DNA of 32,126 nt from Saksenaea vasiformis B4078 (taxonomy: Eukaryota; Mucoromycota; Mucoromycetes; Mucorales; Saksenaeaceae). The notes under the pieces are model-generated. The model was not told the origin of the DNA and made no database searches. It saw nothing but the letters and a program-made list of their open reading frames with translations. A program made the translations under genes and the position numbers. Positions 1 through 7,919 of the stretch are shown one piece after another. The stretch's first letter is position 1; each line of letters begins with the position of its first letter. The DNA lies in NCBI GenBank assembly GCA_000697055.1, contig JNDT01001405.1, forward strand, positions 1 through 32,126, given 5' to 3'.

Positions 1-950
1 AAGCATCAGAAGTATCTGAATAGCTCGATCCATCTGATACTTAAAAATAGAAAGAAATTTGGTGGTAATGGTACAGCAATAATGTAGTCAATTGTGAAGA
101 ATATATAATAAATAAAGAAGCAGATACTGCTGTATTTAGCATTAAAACATGCTGTATGATTCTGATACCTAATGTAAAAGTAGCAATATTCGTGGTGAAC
201 CACTATTTTACTATCAAAATGTACCCAAACTTTTTGGTCATTTATGGTTATTTCTGGTCAGTTCGACCAAAAATTTAGGTCACTTTCAGGTTATTTCATC
301 TCGGTCATTTCCGGGGATTAGGTTCCTAATCCCCCAACTTTTCGGTTAACTATTTAACCAAAAATTTAACCAAAATTAACCGACTTTTTCCCGCAGTGTA
401 GTTTATGAGAGAAGTGAGAAAAGTCGAGTGATATTCCTATCCTACGCGTTTTACACTTTGCAGAGTTTATTCAAGTGTAGACAGACTTTCTTTCTAGGAG
501 TGTATGACTGGTAAGGGAAGTAATGTTTTTTATGACCATGAACTTCCAAAAGTCTGCCCTAGCAGTATATTGTACCGTTTTCGGTAGTACTTGGCACTTA
601 GACACGATTGCAAGTTTATCATAATGAATATTCATAATTAACACCGGAAGTTATCACCCATTACTTATGTGACCCCCGAGAGTCGTAGTACCTCTTAATA
701 TCAAACACAAACCATCACTCAAGGTAATTTTTGGTAGAAATTGATGTCGCTCTTTTAGTGCTGTTAACCCGGTTATAGTCGACAAAAAAGTGCGCTCAAC
801 AGTGTCCTCAACCGTGTTTGTATCTACGCTGAGTCGAAATAAGATTTTCTTCCCACACTTCCAGTGTAAGTACGCAAAACTTAATGTATAATTGTTGTTT
901 TCTGACTCGAATATTCACCTATTTATAACAAGGTTATGGGATAGAATTCT
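1..950. other. AT-rich non-coding stretch left of the first Fanzor remnant
   Basis: I see no convincing gene here. The notable content is a GGTYA-rich stretch (about 233-312) followed by a TTAACC-rich stretch (about 344-392), with a perfect palindrome between them at 313-334. This lies downstream of the stop of the minus-strand Fanzor remnant at 951, so it may be the 3' end of that element. That link is inference. Confidence 0.5.
313..334. repeat. Perfect 10-bp inverted repeat with 2-nt loop, flanked by reciprocal GGTTA/TAACC motifs
   Basis: GGGGATTAGG at 313-322 is followed by TT and its exact complement CCTAATCCCC at 325-334. Copies of GGTCA and GGTTA lie to the left (about 233-312), and their complement, in TTTAACC and TTAACC copies, lies to the right (about 344-392). 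The whole segment could therefore fold into one long imperfect hairpin centred on the palindrome. It could be the end of a mobile element; no partner end was found. Confidence 0.6.
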
Positions 951-1243
951 CTAACTAAATATATCAAGTTTCCTTGGTCTACAAAATGCAGTTGGTCGTT
1001 TATCGCTCTGATCCTTCATATGTTGAGAAACATGAAGGATGTTCGAGGCTGCCATGTTGTCACGATTCCAATACATCGCCGTACATGATTTTTTACCGCA
1101 TGTCAGTACAGCGTGAATCTTCGCGCCTTCATTTCCTCGTGCATCCTTTGTTTCAGTTGCATTCTTAGGCTTCGGGTCTGGCAGGCGGGACATATTTGTG
1201 AAGTTAGATATTCATCTATTCCAACGTTGAAAAGATGAACCTG
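951..1243 (-). pseudogene. Decayed C-terminal fragment of a Fanzor (TnpB-like) nuclease
   Basis: Two overlapping minus-strand frames give the C-terminal end of a Fanzor protein, the eukaryotic relatives of TnpB that act as RNA-guided DNA nucleases. The upstream frame (about 1243-1110) reads DEYLTSQICPACQTR, the start of the four-cysteine zinc ribbon. The downstream frame (about 1130-951) reads LTCGKKSC followed by YWNRDNMAAS, the second cysteine pair and the RuvC-III aspartate motif. It ends in a true stop at 951-953. A frameshift in the linker between the cysteine pairs, plus the lack of any upstream RuvC-I or N-terminal sequence, mark it as a dead fragment. The codons SQ-IC are contiguous, whereas the copy at 5626-5673 has an intron exactly there and the copy ending at 32120 has its acceptor there. 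The family call is secure from the zinc ribbon plus the W-x-R-D motif; subfamily is not resolved. Confidence 0.75.
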
Positions 1244-1365
1244 TTAGCGGAGTCCATTCAAGTAGGAAGTTTCAACACATTGCAAAAGTTGTCAAAAGCA
1301 AAAAAACAGTTTCTTCTTTTTTCCGCTCACCTCATCTATCCTACTGTACCCTATTCTCTTTTAAA

Positions 1366-1578
1366 ATGGAGCTTACCTTGATTGAAGTCATCTATGTAGC
1401 ACTCTGGTTAATTGTCCACGTGGTTCACTTGTCAGTGCACTCCTTGATCAACTATAAAAAGCATTTGCAAATTTTGAAATTAAAAACAGAAAAAGAAGAG
1501 AGAACAGAAAGTAAAAGTCCCTTTCACATTGATAACGAGCTTAACCTTTCTGAACATCTGGATCTTAGTCGTCTGTAA
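1366..1578 (+). CDS. Possible small membrane-anchored ORF or orphan first exon
   Basis: An ATG-initiated 70-codon frame begins with a hydrophobic segment (about residues 3-28, with IYVALWLIVHVVHLSV inside it). A charged, Lys/Glu-rich tail follows. No family is recognised. The frame ends at TAA inside CTGTAAGG, which resembles a splice donor, so it could instead be a 5' exon whose remainder was lost when the neighbouring DIRS element inserted. It may also be chance; low confidence. Confidence 0.2.
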   Translation: MELTLIEVIYVALWLIVHVVHLSVHSLINYKKHLQILKLKTEKEERTESKSPFHIDNELNLSEHLDLSRL

Positions 1579-1651
1579 GGACTGCAGCGGCCTTGGACAT
1601 CCGAATAAGAGATACAAGGTGTGCCTGAAGAACACCAACTCAATACGGAAA

Positions 1652-1721
1652 AAAATCTTAACTATTGCATAATCTTGGAAAAAACTTAACAAAATCTTAG
1701 CGAAGACTTGCAAAAATCTTA
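1652..1721 (+). repeat. Short AAAATCTTA direct repeats flanking the DIRS element
   Basis: AAAATCTTA occurs at 1652-1660, 1691-1699 and 1713-1721, with a degenerate AATCTT at about 1671. Just beyond the right end of the DIRS element (3454-3470) the related complement TTTTTTAAGATG appears. This is probably old flanking sequence into which the element inserted. Confidence 0.5.
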
Positions 1722-1764
1722 CAAAACCAACAATATCCAACAAGTTGACGAAGGGGAGACAGAC

Positions 1765-1845
1765 GATGTGGTACTAGCTCTCCGAGCCGCGCTTTATTGG
1801 TCTATAAAATTTTTTTTGTTCCTACTCCAATACATCATATCTTTC
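1765..1845 (+). repeat. DIRS left inverted terminal repeat
   Basis: Starts GATGTGGTACTAGCTCTCC and ends ACATCATATCTTTC. It matches the reverse complement of 3321-3400 with only a handful of mismatches, mainly in the T-run near 1812. Confidence 0.9.
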
Positions 1846-1888
1846 TAGCTAAAGTGAGTGGAAGAAAATTTTTTCGGATATGAGAGGG

Positions 1889-2722
1889 TCACCCCAGGAA
1901 ACGACGGCACCATGGAGACTGGGCGGGTAGTACTACATCTTCTGCCTCGCCTTTGTCAACTTCTTGGTTGTGGGTCGTTCCTAGCACAACCTTTGTTGAC
2001 TCCGGATCGGCCTCCGATGTGCTACCGTTCTCCATAGTCGAAAAAATTGACCGGGCGATATGGGTTCCTCGGGCTTCTTGAGCTGTAGGCTTGTAATAGT
2101 AGCGTTCGAAAGTATCAGCATTCAAGCTCCAGTTTCCACGTTTCTTGACGTTAAGTATCGAGTTGCCAGCATCAACCGCTCCTGTACTTGCAGCCGCTCT
2201 GATCGAATGTGCTCTGTAAACCGTGGTGCCAATACCCGCTGCTGTTAAGTGGGTCACGACCCAATTTGCCACAGTAGTCGTCGGCCGAACTGAACGTATC
2301 TTCTCTGTGTCTAGGACATATGCCAAAAATAAGGTATGGTCTATTGACAATCCGGTGCGCAGGGATGCAGCCCTTTGTAGGAAGAGATGTAAAGTGTGTA
2401 CCGGACAGAGATTCGTATCCGGTAGGACGCCTAATGTTGTAGATTTTGATTGTGCTTCCTTGGATTCTCGAACCACCGGAAAGACACCCTTTACTTCGTT
2501 TCGGTCTCGTTGGAAGCTGACATCTCGCTGCTGCAATCTGCCTAAGTCAGAGCTAGGGAGCCACATCGTCGCGAGGCAAAGTAGGAGTAATGTCTTTGTC
2601 TGGAGTTTATCTAACTGAAGATCTTCTGTCGTGCCCCAAGTTTTGATGTACCCTGGCAGTACCTGAACGTCGCAAGTCTCCGCGTCGCTTTTGGTGGGGA
2701 TCTTGATGTATCTTCTCGACAA
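1889..2722 (-). CDS. DIRS tyrosine recombinase (integrase)
   Basis: This minus-strand frame encodes a tyrosine recombinase of the DIRS class, which would integrate the circular cDNA of the element. It is recognisable by the core block LLLLCLATMWLPSSDLGRL, the H-x-x-R box AHSIRAAASTGAV and the C-terminal tyrosine motif FERYYYKP. The open frame extends upstream to 3106, but 2725-3106 overlaps the gag-like ORF in another frame and is probably a shadow, so I place the start near 2722; no good ATG is present. The residue before PSSD is Leu (CTC), where I would expect the first catalytic Arg, so the enzyme may be dead; this residue assignment is tentative. The 3' end of the frame runs through the internal complementary region, as is usual in DIRS elements. 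Confidence 0.8.
   Translation of the reverse strand: MSRRYIKIPTKSDAETCDVQVLPGYIKTWGTTEDLQLDKLQTKTLLLLCLATMWLPSSDLGRLQQRDVSFQRDRNEVKGVFPVVRESKEAQSKSTTLGVLPDTNLCPVHTLHLFLQRAASLRTGLSIDHTLFLAYVLDTEKIRSVRPTTTVANWVVTHLTAAGIGTTVYRAHSIRAAASTGAVDAGNSILNVKKRGNWSLNADTFERYYYKPTAQEARGTHIARSIFSTMENGSTSEADPESTKVVLGTTHNQEVDKGEAEDVVLPAQSPWCRRFLG
1921..2020 (-). repeat. DIRS internal complementary region
   Basis: Positions 1963-2020 are the reverse complement of the right outer end (3396-3453). Positions about 1921-1962 are the reverse complement of the left outer end (about 1742-1776). The two halves are fused directly. In DIRS elements this segment templates completion of the circular cDNA, so its presence confirms both element boundaries. 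Confidence 0.85.
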
Positions 2723-2723
2723 T

Positions 2724-3296
2724 TTAGGAAGAGAATGCCATCGTCTTGTCGTGCTCGTCTTCGGCATCCTCAAGGTACCACATACGTTCTGGCAATTTGA
2801 GTGCTTTTGCAGAAAGTTGTCTAGCTTCTTGATCCCGCTGTCTACCGGTGGTGAATTGAAAGATTGCCAATCGTCTGAGTTGCTCAAGAATTCCTTTGAG
2901 GTCATCTCCGTCGTTCTCACCGCCTCCTCGTGTGAGGATGAACTTGACATCTTCATAGATTTTTGTGGTGGCTTGTGCTGCCACTCTGACTTTGTCTGAA
3001 TGTTTGTAACTCTGGGAAACCGTTTGATAGGCGTCCAATGAGTATTTCTTGAGGTCTGAAACGAAGGCTTTGTTGACTGCGCTTTGTTTAGTCCACTCTC
3101 CTCCACTGTACTTTTTCACTTCTCGGCAATACCGTTTGATGTTCTGTTGTAGTTCAGTTTGGGAGGACTGGTCCATCTCCTCGAGGATCTCCGAGGGAAG
3201 GATGGACCTGTCTCTGATGCTTGTTTCGGATGCTCGGTGGAGTAGTTCATTAAATTGCTCTTGTGTAAGTGTAACCATGCCATTGTTACTTTCCAT
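2724..3296 (-). CDS. DIRS gag-like protein
   Basis: The minus-strand ORF from the ATG at 3296 gives a hydrophilic protein of about 190 residues. It starts MESNNGMVTLTQEQFNELL and ends near EDEHDKTMAFSS. It has helical, charged segments (ILEEMDQSSQTELQQNIKRY) and no enzymatic motif, and it occupies the first-gene position after the inverted terminal repeat, where DIRS elements carry their gag-like ORF. The frame is intact. The gag call rests on position and composition, not on a recognised domain. Confidence 0.65.
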   Translation of the reverse strand: MESNNGMVTLTQEQFNELLHRASETSIRDRSILPSEILEEMDQSSQTELQQNIKRYCREVKKYSGGEWTKQSAVNKAFVSDLKKYSLDAYQTVSQSYKHSDKVRVAAQATTKIYEDVKFILTRGGGENDGDDLKGILEQLRRLAIFQFTTGRQRDQEARQLSAKALKLPERMWYLEDAEDEHDKTMAFSS

Positions 3297-3320
3297 ACTT
3301 AGACCACGATGCGCGACTTC

Positions 3321-3400
3321 GAAAGATATGATGTATTGGAGTAGGAACAAAATTCTTTTATAGACCAATAAAGCGCGGCTCGGAGAGCCAGTACCACATC
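3321..3400 (-). repeat. DIRS right inverted terminal repeat
   Basis: Reverse complement of the left repeat at 1765-1845. The outer extension 3401-3453 is reproduced, inverted, in the internal complementary region. Confidence 0.9.
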
Positions 3401-3509
3401 GGAGGCCGACCCGGAGTCAACAGAGGTTGTGCTAGGAAAGACCCACAACCAAGATTTTTTTAAGATGTTTTCCCGTAGTGACTGATGATCATACTTAAAA
3501 GACTTCCTT

Positions 3510-5913
3510 TTGCTAAATAACCAATCTGTAGTTGGCACGAAAAGGAAGTTGACCATCGAAGAACAAGCCGAATCATTCAAAGCAAGGAAACGGGGAAGGA
3601 ACACGAAAGCGTCCGCAGGCGCGAATGAAAGTTTGCCTCCACCGTCTTGCCCTGCCTGCGGATCCAACGAGCATCGAAGTTCAAGGACCTCGCAGTGCCT
3701 GAAGCGTAGATTGACGATGAAACAGACTGTTTATAACAAGTTGGGAAAAGACCACGAAAAATATTCCAGGAAATTACCGTTTGACAAGATCGTTCGTCGT
3801 ACATACCAACATGCACTCCACGAAAAAGTTACAAGGTTGTGTGACTTGTCCAGAAACGTGATATTACGGGCACAATTGTTCGTCAACTGGTATATCATCA
3901 AACATGCTCGTGAAGAAATCGTCCCGTACCTCTTTACGCAAAATTTTTGGTATTCCATATGCCAGCTTGTCCTTGGGAGGGAGATTACCAGCATTAATGA
4001 CAAACTGCCGGTTGATATTATACAAAATTGGAGAACGTTCTGTACCGATCACCCAAACAGCTTATACCCGCTAGTGCGGCAGGAACGCTGCAGCGATATA
4101 CTTTCTGCTGCATGTGTGACGCTTGCCACAGTATACTCGAACCATGTCGTCTAGACATTTGAGAATCGAATATTTTTTTATGCCGTCTACCAATTGAAAT
4201 TTCTTTTACCTCTGCGTATTCCATTTGTGTTATCTTTTTACTTACAGCATAACAGAACCGGAGCCATAAATTAGCAAAAGAAATTTCCAATGACTATATC
4301 TTTGAACGGATTGCCGGAGGTGAACCTTGTTGGCCTCATTCTATTTCTGAGAATGTTCCTGTCGATATCAAAACAGCGGTCGAAGCTTATGCCAGGAGTT
4401 GGAAGAGATAGTCCCAAAACCAGCAACTAAAGAAGCGATATCTGCTTCTCCCGGGAAATACATACCAGCTTTACGGCAAATTCTGGAACTTATGACGACA
4501 TGCATCTGCAAGGGACCAAGTCTACGCAGTCGAAGGATTTACGTCTTTTTGGCCTGACACCAAGCGAAGCGTTCCAGTGGAGTTTTATTACCATCGATGC
4601 CCAAATTCTCGGCAGTCTCGTTTCTCGCAAGGCCGGAACCATTCACGAGGATCATTTGAAATTGTTCTACGCCGTGAATGGATTTCTCCAGATTAGGGTT
4701 TCAAAGGTAACACTCATGTAAAGAAATGTCGCTGATTTTTTTCACGTAGCATCGAATCCCTCCAAAGTTCCGAAAGACACATGTTCACTAATCAAATATT
4801 GACTGACGGTTTCGCGGTTGAGTTGCAAACGGAGATCCAAAAACATTTCCTTCCGTGTGCTATTGATCCAGGGATCAGCCAGGTCTTTATCGCATCATAC
4901 AGCGAGGGAACAAACTCACATGAAATCCGTCGTTGCTCGACAGCAGAGTATTATATCTATACCGGAGCATTTCGACGTCAACGGGCGATAGGTGCTGCAA
5001 AGAAGACCGCTCGCAGCAAAGACATTGAAACGGAGATGCCTACGGGGAAGACACAGCTTGAAGAACGCTACAATGACCATATCCGTTATGTATACCAGCA
5101 CTTGGAGCAGCTTTTTGGTTTTTACGGTCCATCGACGGCAGAAAGCCGATTCATACACTATCAGGGCAGACAGAGGGCCATGGAAGAAATGGTGAACACA
5201 CTCGTGGACGGAGGGAAAAAATATAATTGGCGAAAGAAAAAGAAGACAAAAGCGAATCGTAAGGAACGCAAGCGAAGACGCAAGAAAAAGAGGAAGAAGC
5301 TGGTCTTGGAGGTCGAAAAGTATGATGGAAGTTGTAAATGTATGAAAACTAATGAAATCCATAGGGGAAGAGTTCCAGCGCAGGTCATGTCAACAGAAAG
5401 GTCTACCCTACGCCCAGGCAATCGCCCCAAAAAATGGAAAGAACAGCATTCCAGGAGACAACAAAAATGCCCCTCATCGTTTTCGGGGATGCGATATTTG
5501 CCAATAAGATGACATACAAAGGAAAGCGTAAGAACGTGGTGAACAGGTGTTGGAAAGGGTTGAAGCGACGCGAACATAGAGGAAAACTACCAGCGATGAC
5601 AGTAGATGAATATCTGAGCTCTCAAGTAAGTTTAAGCAATTATTCCACCGTTGAGTATTCAAATGTTCTCTAGATTTGAAACAATTGCCACGGCAGATGT
5701 CTCGAAAAAGTCACGACCAAGGACTTAATCTCACACCATGGTGTACTAGCTTCTAAACGCTGTAGAACACTTTGGCAACGGGATGTAAGCGCTAGCAAGA
5801 ACTTGTTTTGGATTGCCAACGACATCTGGAAAGGTTATGGTCGACCTACCGAGTTCTTGCGCTCACAAACAACTATCGCCGGTACAAATCCGGTTTCCCT
5901 ATTAGGGATTTAG
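3510..5913 (+). pseudogene. Nearly full-length but broken Fanzor (TnpB-like RNA-guided nuclease) gene
   Basis: Plus-strand blocks in changing frames cover almost a whole Fanzor protein. An N-terminal part (about 3510-4247) carries CPACGSNEHRSS and a basic region. Middle blocks are at 4274-4411, about 4413-4490 and 4490-4706. Block 4751-5430 has the RuvC-I motif CAIDPGISQVFIAS, then HYQGRQRAMEEMVN and a long Lys/Arg tract. Block 5434-5625 has MPLIVFGDA, the probable RuvC-II region, and EYLSSQ. After a 48-nt phase-0 intron (5626-5673) the last block carries the remaining zinc-ribbon and LWQRDVSASKN, the RuvC-III aspartate, ending at TAG 5911-5913. Damage: TAG at 4152, at least four frame changes, and TGA at 5677 where the first ribbon cysteine belongs; the third ribbon cysteine reads Ser (LASKRC). 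No credible ATG precedes block one. The copy is inactive as a gene, though part of the frame changing could be unrecognised introns. Confidence 0.8.
5626..5673 (+). other. Intron in the Fanzor pseudogene zinc ribbon
   Basis: GTAAGT at 5626 and CTAG at 5673 bound a 48-nt phase-0 intron between the codons SSQ and the ribbon block. The right-edge Fanzor copy has an acceptor (ATATAG) before the equivalent codon. The left copy (951-1243) has no intron there. Confidence 0.7.
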
Positions 5914-6084
5914 ACTATTACGGTTAGTGAAATGTCTTGTAATCCTTAACTTAGATCAGTTTTACTTATGCTTCCTTTTAGGTGTACGCATCGGTAAGCC
6001 CCCTTCCAGGTTGTTGAACAGTGTACTCATCAGAGAAACGTTTGCGGCGCTGAAATGCTCTTGTATCGCCAAAATGAAGTGGAT

Positions 6085-6170
6085 AGGTAAGTACCCAGAG
6101 ATCAACGGTAATGCTTTAATTTGATTAAATTCGGTTTACCATAGCGTAAACTTGGTTTTAGGCGACCGCA
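6085..6170 (+). repeat. Possible diverged member of dispersed repeat R1
   Basis: A GTAAGTA donor-like start, an AT-rich spacer and ATAGCGTAAACTTGG resemble the donor/acceptor core shared by the R1 copies at 18655-18810, 22535-22640 and 29120-29320. The upstream stretch reads as a short coding block (IRETFAALKCSCIAKMKWI). The match is weak. Confidence 0.3.
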
Positions 6171-6433
6171 AAAGAGCATGACCAGCAACACAAATGTTGT
6201 TTCAAATCACAGTAGATGGATAAATCATCTGTGGGATAACGATCAAGCGAGTCTTACAGTGACAGGGGTTGAAGTGGGTTCTAGGCTGATAATGGTTGGA
6301 TATATTCTATAATGGTGTGCTATCCCCGCTGCTCTCAGAGAAGGTTGCATTCAGAATCCCAACCGTACTCATCACTGAAAATGAAAATCACATACGCTGC
6401 ATCGAATGATTATGGCAAACAACAGATTAATTG

Positions 6434-7517
6434 TCAAATTTTTTGCTTCTTGGATGTTCTGGAGGAAACAGAGGAAGAGGAAGAGGAAGAGATGGTCGAA
6501 GAAGGAGAGAAAGTAGGTGGCATACTTGATGGTTGGCATGCATTTGCAATCGCAAGCGGTATTGAAGTGTCATGGATGAGCTTCAATGTATCTTCTATGA
6601 TGGTTTTGCCAAGCAATGCCAACTGCAACAAGGGAATCATTCGCCGCACGTAGTCTTCGGCGCAGGAAGGAAACGCCAACTCTTTCGTTCGCCTGATCCG
6701 TGTGACATAGCTTTGTGGGATATCCATATCAAGAAGAACCACCTCAAGACCTATTCAACCGGCATTGTAGTGTAAGTACGAACAATATGAACTTTTTGCC
6801 GACCATTGACGTTGTATCCTATTACATGTGCTTGATGCAATAAAGTGGGTGCATCGTTTACGATTTTAAGCAGTATATCTCGAAGCACCATTGGCAATTT
6901 TAAGAGACCATCTTCTCATTCCTTGGTTTGGTCCACTTGCCCACCAATCTCTAAGCAACCAAGTTCGATCGTCCCTGCGACGTAAATGACATCAGGCTTC
7001 CGGCCAGTTCGCTTTCTGCTGATGCTCTCAGTCGCTGATAACCGTCGCTTACTATTGCTGCTGAGCATGTTCTCAATTTTGACTTTATCCTCATTGGACA
7101 AGCGTGTTTTGAGTGGTGATGAGCTTCTTGAATTCTGAGACCTCGCATTGGATGGCTGGGATACACTAGCATCGGAAGGTGAGTGTAATGGCGGTGGTGA
7201 AGTCGACATAAATGGCACTTCGCGTGCAAGGCCACTGCCGCTGCCTTGATCGCTGCCTTGATCGCTGCAAGCGATCCGCTTCTCCACATCTTTTCAGGAA
7301 GTTTCTCCTGTGTTCTTGGTTCACGGACTAAATCAGCGTTACCAACAAGCAAACTTTCTCCCAGAAGTACCAGTTTGATTTTGATCAGATTTGCTGATGT
7401 ACGGATCTTTTTGATCCACCGTCTTTTAACTTTGTTAGGGTCTCCTGCACTGAGAACTTCGCATGCAATTATATCCGCGAGCTCGTCTATCACGTTTTGC
7501 ATATGAGATCTGTCCAT
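6434..7517 (-). pseudogene. Decayed gene of unknown function, three coding blocks
   Basis: The minus strand reads as one gene with breaks. Block one starts at the ATG at 7517 (MDRSHMQNVIDELADIIAC) and runs to about 7270. Frame then shifts to block two, a Ser/Pro-rich linker followed by RKPDVIYVAGTIELGCLEIG. A TGA at 6916-6918 interrupts it, after which the same frame continues with LLKLPMVLRDILLKIV and HVIGYNVNGRQKVHIV. Block three (about 6742-6434) reads VLLDMDIPQSYVTRIRR and ends in a polyserine and basic tail. The layout (basic linker, acidic strand-like motif, hydrophobic pattern) recalls lineage-specific multicopy proteins of Mucorales, but I cannot name the family. An intron with a GT at about 6778 might explain one break; the TGA and the shift at about 7270 look like decay. 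Confidence 0.45.
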
Positions 7518-7919
7518 CCCGTGCGAGTTTTGAAATCACAGGAATGATCACTAATTTTTGGGGTCTAAGTACACAGAGTTCTTATCATTTGTTTCTACCT
7601 TCTTTGAAATATGGGTCGCTGTCCATAGGAAGAATTGTACTAGAGGTTGATAGGGCACTGATCAGTGACTGAGAAGAGAAAGCTTTGTCTGATTTCAGTA
7701 CCTATGATACTTTCCCAATGCGGGCAAACACATGACCTACGCTCCCATAAGTATCGAAATACAAATCCTTTTTGACTTTTGTGTATTCACACAAACCAGG
7801 GAATGCGAGTAGCTATCGATGGCTTCAAGATAGCCAATAAAACCATTCCTTGTGTCCTAAGGCCTCCCCCAGAAAAAAATGCTAGTGTAAGATCCTTTTT
7901 CGTGAAGATGGTATTACTA

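Larger units (their letters stand above)
1742..3453 (-). mobile_element. Compact DIRS-type retroelement lacking reverse transcriptase
   Basis: The element has the diagnostic DIRS layout, read on the minus strand: right terminal segment, inverted terminal repeat, gag-like ORF, tyrosine recombinase ORF, internal complementary region, second inverted terminal repeat. The terminal repeats (1765-1845 and 3321-3400) are about 80 bp and nearly identical in inverted orientation. The internal complementary region (1921-2020) pairs one half with the left outer end (from 1742) and the other with the right outer end (to 3453), and joins them as ...CCAAG/AAGTTG..., as expected for a circle-junction template. 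Between the gag stop and the recombinase there is no room for the reverse transcriptase/RNase H and methyltransferase domains of full DIRS elements, so this is an internally deleted, presumably non-autonomous copy of about 1.7 kb. No target-site duplication is visible, as expected for recombinase-mediated insertion. Confidence 0.85.

Noticed and set aside
2223..2618. 131-codon plus-strand frame
   Set aside because: Antisense to the DIRS recombinase, no ATG-driven domain, no known motif.
2725..3106. N-terminal extension of the DIRS recombinase
   Set aside because: No ATG, overlaps the intact gag-like frame, and composition looks like an out-of-frame reading.
4707..4749. 43-nt intron in the Fanzor pseudogene (GTAACA ... 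CGTAG)
   Set aside because: Removing it leaves the frame wrong for the downstream RuvC-I block (4751 onward), so I treat the junction as a frame break rather than a supported intron.
5161..5577. Hydrophobic, Phe/Leu-rich minus-strand frame
   Set aside because: Complement of the Lys/Arg tract of the Fanzor pseudogene; the hydrophobicity is a by-product.
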